A stretch of DNA of 64,000 nucleotides from positions 18,106,001-18,170,000 of the forward strand of contig NC_090280.1 of NCBI RefSeq assembly GCF_037392515.1, written 5' to 3'. The DNA is from Haliotis asinina. Taxonomy: Eukaryota > Mollusca > Gastropoda > Lepetellida > Haliotidae. Position numbers and translations under genes: made by a program. The notes under the pieces are model-generated. The model did not search any database. It had not been told where the DNA came from and was given only the letters and a program-made list of their open reading frames with translations. This document shows, in pieces, positions 54,895 to 64,000 of the stretch (position 1 is the first letter of the stretch; every line of letters begins with the position of its first letter).

Positions 54895-55189
54895 ATTTAG
54901 GCTGGGTCGTACAAGTCTAATGATCACTGAAGGTAGAAACCGTGATCTAGAAAAGTATTTACGATTATGCCCTATGTGTAGTTTTGGAACTGAAGATAAA
55001 TTCCATTGTCTGTTTTTGTGCCCAACTTTTACGTTACTGCTAAGAAAATATCTTGGCGAACATTATTGTCCAAACCATGTCAGATATACCATTTTCGCTA
55101 ATCTCATGGCTTTCAAAAATGAATCAGTTTTGTCTGATCTAGCATTATATGAATTAGACTCACATATTGTATCTATGGTTTGTATATAG
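54895..55189 (+). pseudogene. LINE ORF2 C-terminal fragment (finger region)
   Basis: The 89-codon frame reads MITEGRNRDLEKYLRLCPMC, SFGTEDKFHCLFLCPTFTLL. C-x2-C...H-x4-C after an R-rich start is the finger that closes ORF2 in RTE/CR1-like LINEs. It is followed by RKYLGEHYCPNHVRYTIFAN. Only this terminal part is present, a usual 5' truncation. It is a different family from the LINE at 26-31 kb. Confidence 0.65.
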
Positions 55190-55770
55190 GCCAATGACCT
55201 TTCATTAACGTTTATATCAGAAACAATTTAACCAAATTCTCGTTACTACATTCCATATATTAAATATCATATGGATCTCAACTAAAACACATTTCTTAGT
55301 ACATAGAATGTTAATTTCCGTCTAACTACATTACGTGTACAGTTCTGTCCAACCTGTCATCTGTAGGGATTGCTGATGCACGCGAGTCTTCTGTTCCCTT
55401 TATAGATCTCTCCGGGACTTGCTCACGAATACTGTTCGGCTTCTCAAATTCCTTCAGCAAATATAAATTTGTCTATCATGGCGTGGTTAGAAATGATCCC
55501 CAGGGCTAATGCAATAGGCACGAACCAGTTTAATTGTATATTTTCTCCATTACAACATTACTAGTTGAAGACATAAATTTCCCAAGTAGCGTTAGACCTA
55601 CTTCAAGATTTGAGAGGGTTGGTGTCTCCGATATGATTAGGTTGCCTCGCATAGAATGACATTCAGAGTGATGGATACATAATGCCAGATGTGACACTGA
55701 GAAATGGTAATCAAAAAAAAAAAAAAAATACAAAAATACAAATCCAAATAAAAAACCCAAAGAAACAACC
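55190..55770. other. Non-coding, nothing assignable
   Basis: Probably includes the 3' UTR of the LINE fragment. A poly-A run lies at about 55711-55729. Confidence 0.35.
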
Positions 55771-55862
55771 TGTTGATCACTCTGTTGTCAGGTTCAGACT
55801 CGATAATTTGCAGACCGCCAGCATGTAGCGAGAATATTGCTGAGAGTAACGTTAAACAACAA
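55771..55862 (+). repeat. SINE S1, 5'-truncated
   Basis: TGTTGATCACTCTGTTGTCA, GGTTCAGACTCGATAATTTG, CAGACCGCCAGCATGTAGCG and GAATATTGCTGAGAGTAACG are S1 motifs in order. Confidence 0.7.
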
Positions 55863-56425
55863 CAAAAACCAAACCATGAATGTTCCGAGGTTCAATGATC
55901 TTGAAGCCCCATAAATATTTGGGTTCTGTTATCAAGGCACAGGAAAACATCGGAAATGCAGAAACACCACGCCCCTATTGGATGTTTACATATGCAGATT
56001 AGATGTTCATCTTTGCAGTGAGTTCTGGAACATTCCCAAAAATCTTTTGACCTCTATCTTTGCACGAATCAAAACTTACTCCATCTGTGTGTTGGCTGTT
56101 CTGAAAATATAACAAGAAGTGATGTATTTTACACTCCGCTACATATTACACATGGCAAAACATGACATTGATATGTTACTGTTATATTGTATCTGAATAT
56201 AAATGAATGTAAGTTTCATTATTGTTTTGGTTTGAAAAATATTTACAACATTAAATTCTTCATGTAATTCCTAACTATTTTAAACATAAAACTATGAAGA
56301 TACGTTACCTGTGGTACAAACGTTAGACTTTGACTTATACCGCCTGCTGCAGCTGAAATAGTAATACGTCGATAATAGCGAGTCATTTCAAACTCCCGGT
56401 TAAACGAGTGAGAGAGTGAATGAAT

Positions 56426-56687
56426 GAGTGAGTTTAGTCTTACGCCGCACTCAGCAATATTCCAGCTATATGACGGCTGTCTGTAAATAAATGAGTCTGG
56501 ACCCGACAATCCTGTGATCAACAGCATGTATGCATCGATCTACGCAACTGGGAACCGATGACATGTGTCAACCAAGTCAGCGAGCCTGACCACCCGATCC
56601 CGTTAGTCGTCTCTTACGACAAGCAGAGTCGCCTTTTATGGCAAGCATGAGTTGCTGAAGGGCTATTCTACCCCGGTCCTTCACGGA
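56426..56687 (-). repeat. SINE S1, full length
   Basis: The plus strand AGTGAGTTTAGTCTTACGCC, GCACTCAGCAATATTCCAGC, TATATGACGG, the complete body, then TTTTATGGCAAGCATGAGTT and CTACCCCGGTCCTTCACGG. One of the best-preserved S1 copies. Confidence 0.88.
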
Positions 56688-58897
56688 GCGAGGCAGTTGA
56701 GGTTGACTCTATCATACTAAACTAAGCAAAGACTAAACACACGTCAACTGACAATATTCATAAAATTCTAAATGTCAGTTGGCGTTCATAACTCATATAG
56801 CGACAACATTAATTTCCGCCACACAGGAGACACTGGAACAATTTCATTCCTCCATCAGATCTAGATATGTGTGTGTTTTAACGTTTTAACATGTACAGAA
56901 CTTGTAAGTTATCGGGGTAATGACGGCAAGATGTATCCTTTTAACGGGACAGCACAAGCATTCCATTTAGCGATTCTACACCAAGAAACTGTATTTGCTG
57001 TTGACTTTTGGAGCAGAATCATTTCAGAAACATAACAATTGAATAATACTTAGCGAGCATGGCACAATCTAGGCGTGGTTACCATGGACTGAAATATACA
57101 CTGCCATATATCAATTTTCACAAGGCTGTGTATTACAGCCTCTGCTGCCGTTTATGTAAGAATTGAGAAACTACATACCTACTACATGTATATGACACCA
57201 AACAAAAACAACAAGCTCATGAATATAAGTTAGCTCTGTTTTCATTGTAGATTTTATATCGTTATGTTTATAACTGGGATACCGACTACTTGTGTGGCGA
57301 TGGGCCTCTATTCTTCACGAATATAGAATTGTGAATATATTTGACTTGTGGTTTGTGTCATTTGACTATGTTACAGTCATGTTCTGGTATGTCATTAGAG
57401 AATGTTGTAGATCTATCCCAGTGTTATCATGACGGGATGTTACATCGGTGCTTTTCAGGTTGGATGATCTGATGCTACTCGATTAATAGAAGTGATTGAG
57501 TATATTTTACGCCGATTGCAGGACACCAGAAATGGGCTTCAAACAACTTACCTATGTGTGCAGACGTAACCGAGTCTTTGGCTTGGTTAGCGAAAACTTT
57601 ACCCATAAGATACCAGCACCCACCCTCTGAATATGAAAATATTTTCATACCGTTGTCAACGCAATCGTATTAACAGTCAACAACGACGTCATTGACGGTA
57701 GAGGTCCTAACATCGACGGCGCTGTGTCACCATCTAAGCATTTTTTAAAATGTAAATTCTAACCTAATACACAACTTATATATTTCAAGTTGTTTGAATT
57801 ATGAAAAAGTTAAATGTCATATTCAAGGCAATTTTCTTGCAAAATAGAACATGCTCACAGCTTCCACAAAAATATCCGTTAGCGAAGATGGAGGTATTTT
57901 GGTCTTGTCGTCTAGACATAAACATTACATGATGCACAATTCTCCGTTTGTTTTGAAAAAAAGAGAAATTATCTGGAGACATTGGTATTTGCAGTAGCTG
58001 TGAAAGAATGTCTCGTCATGTCACGATTTCAGTTCAATTAGAATATCTAATTTCGTTTTCCGAATGTTGAAACTGCACTGTTACCAAATTAGCAGTTGCC
58101 GGCGATTCGTATATAACCTGATAATCACAGGAGGTGTTTCGTCGGTTACCATGGGAACTGTGAAGCAAGACCACTGAAAGGAAGACCATTCGTTGCGTGT
58201 TATTATTGTCCACTAATACCAGAATAACGTTTTCGACTTTCGTATTATCGATAATTAAATAACCAAGCTATCATTACCTTCCTGATACAGATGGAGGGCG
58301 TCTGCATATTTATAGAATTTTGAAAGGGACACTTTTGCAAATGTTGAAGAATTTTCGATTAACACAGTGTTAACAAATATTTTCATAATCCGGTTAAGTG
58401 TCACTTTGTCAAATAATAGAATAATAAGATTAAAGATAGTCATCGAGCGCTGATTTGGGTTTGAGGCATTTGGCCTCGTTATCGGGTTTGTTTCTGTATG
58501 CAATTTGGTTACAGTACAATTCTATGTACATGAATGCATCTGCAGTGCCCGCGATGGCATTGACACCTTCAGCTCCAGGAAGTCAAATACGAGGCACATG
58601 ATCGAAGCTCGAGTTCTCGGGTTTGGTCTGAGTAGTTTGAGAGTGAAGAGCTGAAGCGAGTTGCATGTGGCTAACTGCTAGTTAAAACACTGATGCCCCG
58701 TGCAAAAATGGCATTCCATTTTTACGCATTTAGGTAAAGTATTACATTGACCCTTTATGAGGCGGTGAGGAACATTAGTCACATTTGACCACTGTATTAT
58801 AGGCTTTGTGAGTTCATACCCGAGTCTTACTAATACGTGTCAGAGGTGTACAACCAATACACGGTCCAGTCTAACGGTTGTCGGACTTCCATCTTTG
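56688..58897. other. Non-coding, one SINE scrap, no gene
   Basis: AT-rich with no supported frame. The 82-codon minus frame at 58255-58503 has no domain. A shortened S2 copy lies at 57495-57590. Confidence 0.4.
57495..57590 (-). repeat. SINE S2, shortened
   Basis: The plus strand TTTTACGCCGATTGCAGGAC, ACCAGAAATGGGCTTCAAAC, CCTATGTGTGCAGACGTAAC, TGGCTTGGTTAGCG. The segment around the usual GCAATATTCC is deleted. Confidence 0.6.
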
Positions 58898-59137
58898 AGA
58901 TCCGTGAAGATCCGGGTTAGAACTGATCTTCAGTAACCCATCCTTGTCGTTAGATGTCACAAACGGGATCGGATGAAAAGACGCGCTGACAGGAATGACA
59001 CATGTCATCGTATTCAAATGCGTTGCTTCATGCTCATGATATTGATCACTGGATTCCCTCGTTCGGATCTGATTATTTAAGACCGTCACCATTTAGCTGG
59101 AATATTGTCTAGTGCGGCGTAAAACTAAACTCAGGAA
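58898..59137 (+). repeat. SINE S1, near full length, diverged
   Basis: CCGTGAAGATCCGGGTTAGA, TCTTCAGTAACCCATCCTTG, AAACGGGATCGGATG, TTAGCTGGAATATTG and TAGTGCGGCGTAAAACTAAA with CTCA. Confidence 0.75.
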
Positions 59138-59204
59138 AAATTTTGACGTGTCTGAGTGGGTTCGATCATTGAATTTATAGATGAATCATCGGTTTCCAGT
59201 TGCT

Positions 59205-59285
59205 CATGTTTTTGATTGTCTAGTCTAGACTCGATTATTTACAGAAGCTGCCACATAGCTGACATAAAGCTAAATTTACTCACTA
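59205..59285 (+). repeat. SINE S1 fragment
   Basis: GCTCATGTTTTTGATTGTCT, AGTCTAGACTCGATTATTTA, CAGAAGC, then a shortened tail AGCTAAATTTACTCACT. Confidence 0.6.
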
Positions 59286-59466
59286 CAAAAGTCAAGTATA
59301 CACAGAATGTCGCTGCAATGACATTTGTACAATGGTACATATACACTAGTTTGACATTACACATGCATAACTTTTAGCAGTATTTGCATCGGTATCTATA
59401 GACCTGTGCCAGACGTCAAAATTGGAGGTCTCATTACCAAATTGCTGAACATATATCTTATGTATT

Positions 59467-59735
59467 ATGATATTGCTACCCTGTCCTGGTGATAGCTACG
59501 GATGGAGTATGACGGAAGGAAAACTTGGAATTTGCTGGCTCACAGGAGCTCCAGCTCCAGAGATTGTCCTCGAGCTGATGTCTTGGCAATGTCCACGTGA
59601 TTGCGATGAAAGCTGTCCATGCATATGGATTCCGTTGCACTCCAGCATGCAAATTGATAAACTGTGCCAACATGGAAGAAGAGAATGGGGACCAGTCTTA
59701 CAGTCAGCCTATGGATGACAGCGACAGTGGGGAAG
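59467..59735 (+). pseudogene. Cys-rich C-terminal tail of an unassigned, probably mobile, ORF
   Basis: A short region reads YGWSMTEGKLGI, APAPEIVLELMSWQCPRDCD, ESCPCIW and then an acidic, Ser-rich end. The order WGW/YGW, EG-L, AP, then spaced Cys pairs resembles a Cys-rich tail I have seen on repetitive ORFs in invertebrate genomes, often repeat-borne. The family cannot be named from this piece, the rest of the ORF is missing, and the copy looks broken. Confidence 0.35.
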
Positions 59736-60890
59736 AATATTGAAAATGGGTCTAAAGGGAATTTGTAATGCACTATTGAGAGCCACAAGTTCATATTACA
59801 TGTATGTAACCCTGGTTTAAAGTGTTAATACATTGTTGATCAGTCAATCGCGAACTGTGTCTCAACTATAAGTAAAACCAAAAACAGATAAAGACATCTT
59901 TTTGGTAAAACTGAATACTGAACGACTAAAAATGTGGTCCGCTCCAGCAAAACCAGGCACAAGTAGCGTCAGTGACAAGGGTCTTGATCTCCTGATCAGT
60001 TTAATACGTACGGTAACCATTGTTGCGTCACTGGAGTGCAACGATGTCCATTATCAGCTATTCATAGGAAAGGTAATAAAAATAATGTTTTGCAACTTGT
60101 GGCTGGTTTTGCTGGAGCACGCGACAATGAGTTGAATTTCGGTTTTAGAATCTTCATTTCCTGTTCTTTTCAGTGTATTTAAAGTGTACATGCACACTTG
60201 ACTTGTAACGGTATAGCAAAATATGGCACCATTTTCCAAATTTGCTGAAAAAGGCTTATGTTTGAAAAACGGATTATTGGATCAAATAAATGTGAATCAC
60301 AGTCAATGTAACAGTTGTTGTGGATGCCTAAAACACCCCTCTAACCTACCCAAGTCATAAGTTGCCCATCCTGGATCTTTGTATGCCTTTGGGACGGAGC
60401 ATATGAAGGAAAATCGTGAAAAATGGAAAAAATATCACTTTTTTCAAAGTATTTTGCAAATATGAAGCAGGTAATTTTGATTAAATCACGTCATATATCA
60501 GGAGATGCGGAATGTTATTAGGAACGTTTTGAGCCCATTTGCACATCAATTGGTCAATCCTGTGTAGAGTTATGGCGGATTCCCTAACCCCCTATATTTG
60601 AAGAGAAAACTGGCGGCCATATTTAAAGATGGCCACCAAAATGGCATTTAGCAAAGTGATCTGTAGGTCCATCAACCATTTCTGGACACCTCAGATATCA
60701 AGCTAACCAGATATCATAACTAAATCTGTTCAGCAAATTGGTAATGAAATTTGGTCTGGCATATGGACTACTGTAACATTCTTTTACACACTGGAAGATA
60801 TAGGTGAGCTAAAACTTTTCATTCACTTTGGCTAGTGCATTTTAATACATATGCAAAAATTTAAAACATGAGGTTCGTTCTTTGACGTTA
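59736..60890. other. Non-coding, nothing assignable
   Basis: Contains ATGGCGGATTCCCTAACCCC and CTGGCGGCCATATTTAAAGA near 60570-60640, which look repeat-like, but the family is not recognised. Confidence 0.3.
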
Positions 60891-60894
60891 AAAT

Positions 60895-61140
60895 GTATAT
60901 GACCGATAGCTTGCATCGATGGTATCAGTATGAAATAATGTTTAATATATTTCCTTCTAATGTCATTATAAAATGGATTTCATTTTCTATTTCTCTATCG
61001 CATAATTGGCAGATTCGTTTCGATTTTCCAGTGAAAGTTTTCTTCCTTCATTTGCAAATAATAAACCAAGTCGATATGTAATAAAACGTTTCAATATATT
61101 TTCTGTTGTGATTACTGATAAAAAGATTTTTGGGGTAAGG
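60895..61140 (-). pseudogene. LINE ORF2 C-terminal finger, second fragment
   Basis: In one minus-strand frame: RKKTFTGKSKRICQLCDREI, then ENEIHFIMTLEG. The RxCxLC...E.HF pattern is the terminal Cys/His finger of RTE/CR1-like LINE ORF2. The preceding residues lie in the same frame but are interrupted. It may be the same family as 54895-55189, in the opposite direction. Confidence 0.55.
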
Positions 61141-61229
61141 TCTCGATAGTTTGATAGTAAACATATCATGAACTATCTGCTAAACTTGAATGTCATTCCT
61201 GGTAGAACATATTTACAGAGCGATTTCTA

Positions 61230-61497
61230 AATCCCTTAAGAAACATGTCTACACATCCAAATGTTTGACGTAAACATATAAAACCATAACCAGAGGAATC
61301 CCTTAAGAAACATGTCTACACATCCAAATGTTTGACGTAAACATATAAAACCATAACCAGAGGAATCCCTTAAGAAACATGTCTACACATCCAAATGTTT
61401 GACGTAAACATATAAAACCATAACCAGAGGAATCCCTTAAGAAACATGTCTACACATCCAAATGTTTGACGTAAACATATAAAACCATAACCAGAGG
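61230..61497. repeat. 67-bp tandem repeat, four identical units
   Basis: AATCCCTTAAGAAACATGTC begins units at 61230, 61297, 61364 and 61431. No differences are seen. It ends in CATAACCAGAGG. Confidence 0.95.
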
Positions 61498-61914
61498 AAA
61501 ACATAGCATTCCTTATAATTGACGAGCATGTAGTTTTCCTATGTTAAGGAAATGTAAAAACACGTTACTATGCCATATATTTTGGAGAGGGTTGTTCGTG
61601 CGTAAGGAGAAGTTTGAACTAGTATATGGAGAATGTTCACTTATGTGCATTTAAAGAACATTTTTGTTGGATGTTTTGTCAGTGTTATAAAGATGTCAAA
61701 ATTGAATGTTTTCGCCATAACTATGTGTTTGTAACCCGTGAAGGGGAAGGTTTGTGCCATGCGAGGATGACGTTTTGATACGCATTGCTAAGTTTTGATA
61801 AAGACATGAAAAATTAGAAATGCAGTCAATACTATATACTAGACACATGTATAGCGCCGAAATCCAGTTGGTCAGTTCAGCTGTTAAAGGACGCTTTGTT
61901 TCTCCCCCGATCGT
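61498..61914. other. Non-coding, nothing assignable
   Basis: No frame or repeat is recognised. Confidence 0.35.
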
Positions 61915-62155
61915 TGTTCATCACAACGACACGTCGTATTTTCAATCTCAACTCCCTGGGGATCATACAACTCTCGCAGCCTACTAGACGCACCGAGTTG
62001 ATGTGACTTTCCCATTCTTACGGGGTACCCATTCACAGCTGGGTGGACTGGGACAGGTAGTCACAGGACTTTGTTCGCAACTAGGTTCGATCCCGGCACG
62101 CTGGATTACTAGCCTGGCGCCTTACACAGCTCGCCCACCGCGCCCCTCTGGATAA
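61915..62155 (-). repeat. SINE S3 with tRNA head, minus strand
   Basis: On the minus strand: head GGCGAGCTGTGTAAGGCGCC, AGGCTAGTAATCCAGCG, B box GGGATCGAACC, then directly GTCCCAGTCCACCCAGCTGT, GTGAATGGGTACCCCG, GAGAGTTGTATGATCCCCAG and GGAGTTGAGATTGAAAATAC. It lacks the CAGACTCTTTCAG middle module. Confidence 0.8.
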
Positions 62156-62317
62156 GTTTAACATGTTATCTTTAAACGGGTATATTATGCCTGTACATTG
62201 TGCAAAATGTTGGATAGTTTTCCAAGGCAATAATGTATCGCGGCTACCGGTTAACCAGCATCAAATCAAAGGAATTGTTAAATTAATCTGTAATGTTGCT
62301 CATGACCTTATACATGA

Positions 62318-62708
62318 CCTTGTGTGCAGACTCTTTCAGTGTTGTCACACCCCCTAGTGTACAGTACACAACCTCGTGCACTTAAAAGAATCCACGAATC
62401 CCTTTTATATATGACCAGATGGTGGCCACATACCCCCAGTTGCGGGTACAGCAACGTGCAGTGAACTTGGACAAAGTACTGTGTCTATGTGTCCCAGTCC
62501 ACCCAGCTGTCAATTGGGTATCTCGTTAGGATGAGAGAGAGCCCCACTAAACTCGGTGTGCCAAGTGGCAGCAAGAGTTGTATACTCCCCAGGGAGTTTA
62601 GATTGAAATACAATATGCTGTTGAGATTGACATCCAGTGATCGAGGGAAAAATACCAGTGCCTTGAGCATGCACTAGTGCGTGGATATGTGCAGTATATA
62701 AATATCAT
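62318..62708 (+). repeat. SINE S3, middle and body modules
   Basis: CAGACTCTTTCAGTGTTGTC, CCCTAGTGTACAGTACACAA, GACCAGATGGTGGCCAC, then TGTCCCAGTCCACCCAGCTG, GAGTTGTATACTCCCCAGGG, AGTTTAGATTGAAATACAAT and CAGTATATAAATATCATC. Its 3' end passes directly into the ATCT microsatellite. A clear tRNA head is not visible at its 5' side. Confidence 0.8.
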
Positions 62709-62718
62709 CTATCTATCC

Positions 62719-62802
<84 letters not shown>

Positions 62803-62811
62803 CTCTATCTC

Positions 62812-62842
<31 letters not shown>

Positions 62843-62849
62843 CTCTAAT
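62706..62849. repeat. (ATCT)n microsatellite at a SINE end
   Basis: About 35 ATCT units with a few CTCT variants follow ATATAAATATCATCT of the S3 SINE. Confidence 0.97.
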
Positions 62850-63710
62850 GGATTAACTGTCTCTGTCTGTTGGACCCCTACACAAGAATATATGGTGAAT
62901 ATGGTAGATACCCATATATGTAAAATCCCAAATCAGATTCCGATTCCGATTTCAGTTCATTGGGCATTTCTGGCCTTAAGGCGTACAATACAATTGTTGT
63001 GTTTCAAAATAACCTGCAAGCTACGTGAACATATGGTTATATGTATGGAACCATATTTGAGATAAATTGCCACAGTCGTACAGAAGGACAATCTGATGAC
63101 TGTACTAAAATGTAAATGTTCACCCAGCAGAAGATGGGTACCCGGTGGGATAAGTCATGCGACTATTAACCTTCTAGCGCCCCACAAGCTGCCTGGGTTA
63201 TCCGGGGTAATAATAATCAGACTGTAGCGTTTTGGCCATGTCCTTTAGCAATCCACCACAATGCCCTTAGTCTTATGTTATTATTGTTAAATATAAGTTT
63301 CAATGCCTCTCCTTCTATTTTTGTTCTATTATTAGTTATCATGTAAATATCACCGCTCAGTTCTGTTGTCATGGTAACTTTTTTTCGTGAGTCGAGTACC
63401 AACACACGCACGCTACCGGCGTGTTTCCTATATTTGTCACATGACGTCAGTGATCACTTTGAAGCAGTCTGATAGCACAGAGTTTGTGTTGTTAGCAAGA
63501 TTTTAATAACAATACGTTTGCAAAACTGAAAGACAAGTACGTCCATTTAATAGTCCACAGCGCTTAATGCACCCAATATGTCACTTGTCAGCTATTATAA
63601 AGGTTTAACCAAACATGGATGTTGTTGCGTTCTTGGAGCATCCGAGTTCAGAGAATCCTCGATTAACAATCAATCTGCCTTACGAAAATGTCGTAAAGCA
63701 AAGGCGATGG
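62850..63710. other. Non-coding, nothing assignable
   Basis: No supported frame. ATCAGATTCCGATTCCGATT near 62931 is a short internal duplication only. Confidence 0.35.
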
Positions 63711-63790
63711 TCCCGTGAAGATGCTCATGCTGTTGATCCCTGGATTGTCTGGTCCAGACTCGATTATTTACAGATCGCCGCCAGTCTTGC
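63711..63790 (+). repeat. SINE S1 fragment with deletion
   Basis: CCCGTGAAG joins directly to ATGCTCATGCTGTTGATCCC, then GGTCCAGACTCGATTATTTA and CAGATCGCCGCCAG. The tail motif CACTCACTCACTCAC appears only at 63917-63934, after an unrelated insert. Confidence 0.7.
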
Positions 63791-64000
63791 CTGAACAGAA
63801 GTTAAAGTCCCACCAAAGCAGTTCTTGTTTATTTTCAAATGTCTGTTACAGCGTGTATGTTGGTGACATAGATACAAATCAATTCGCACCATTTTGGTGG
63901 AATGACTGACGTTTACACACTCACTCACTCACTCACTTGAAGTTTTCTTCCAAAGAATATCGAGTGAATAAACGAACCCTCGATCATTCCACCCTGTTAC

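Noticed and set aside
1-64000. Prokaryotic-type operon, phage or plasmid system
   Set aside because: Introns, SINEs, LINEs and animal genes show this to be metazoan nuclear DNA.

Overview
The window looks like nuclear DNA of a gastropod mollusc, most likely an abalone-like vetigastropod. It is AT-rich, carries intron-containing animal genes, and is packed with short interspersed repeats whose copies end in a tail like AAACTAAACTCACTCAC. I recognise that tail from memory of Haliotis sequence; no search was run. No viral or LTR-type element was recognised.

Genes. Three genes can be assembled from exons whose splice sites and phases agree, all on the minus strand. (1) TMEM192, a lysosomal four-pass membrane protein, has five solid coding exons at 32174-32323, 25569-25800, 21121-21270, 19298-19406 and 17754-17892, plus a candidate 18-codon first exon at 36186-36239. 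(2) A GT14 beta-1,6-N-acetylglucosaminyltransferase (GCNT/core-2 type), 464 aa, has exons at 42137-42996, 40994-41220 and 40499-40806. (3) An unrecognised small three-exon gene of 172 codons lies at 47774-49700. A CpG-richer stretch near 8.3-8.7 kb looks like a divergent promoter, with a candidate first coding exon on the plus strand and a noncoding first exon on the minus strand; the rest of those genes is not resolved.

Mobile DNA. A decayed but nearly full LINE of the I/Nimb type (ORF1 zinc knuckles, AP endonuclease, RT with YVDD, RNase H, C-terminal zinc finger) lies at about 26.06-30.90 kb inside a TMEM192 intron, in the gene's sense direction. A second copy of its 3' end sits in GCNT intron 1 (41.29-41.78 kb). 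A Tc1-like transposon (15701-17047) has intact ends and one transposase frame cut by four TGA codons. Non-autonomous DNA elements include a hAT-like one with a perfect 8-bp target duplication (34773-35181), two copies of a CAGTCCCTCC-ended family (11245-11925, 23352-24080), a Tc1-like MITE (43969-44142) and a foldback element (13574-13717). Four SINE or SINE-like families (called S1-S4 here) account for about forty pieces.

Tandem repeats are unusually frequent: units of 73, 59, 29, 154, 53, 49, 39 and 67 bp plus microsatellites. Two arrays can be traced to mobile elements: the 59-bp array to an internal segment of SINE S1, and the 154-bp array to half of a Tc1-like MITE plus flank.

The main biological theme is repeat ecology. 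The LINE and the two commonest SINE families share the same ~40-bp 3' end, which suggests one retrotransposition machinery serving all three, and fragments of dispersed elements appear to seed tandem arrays.
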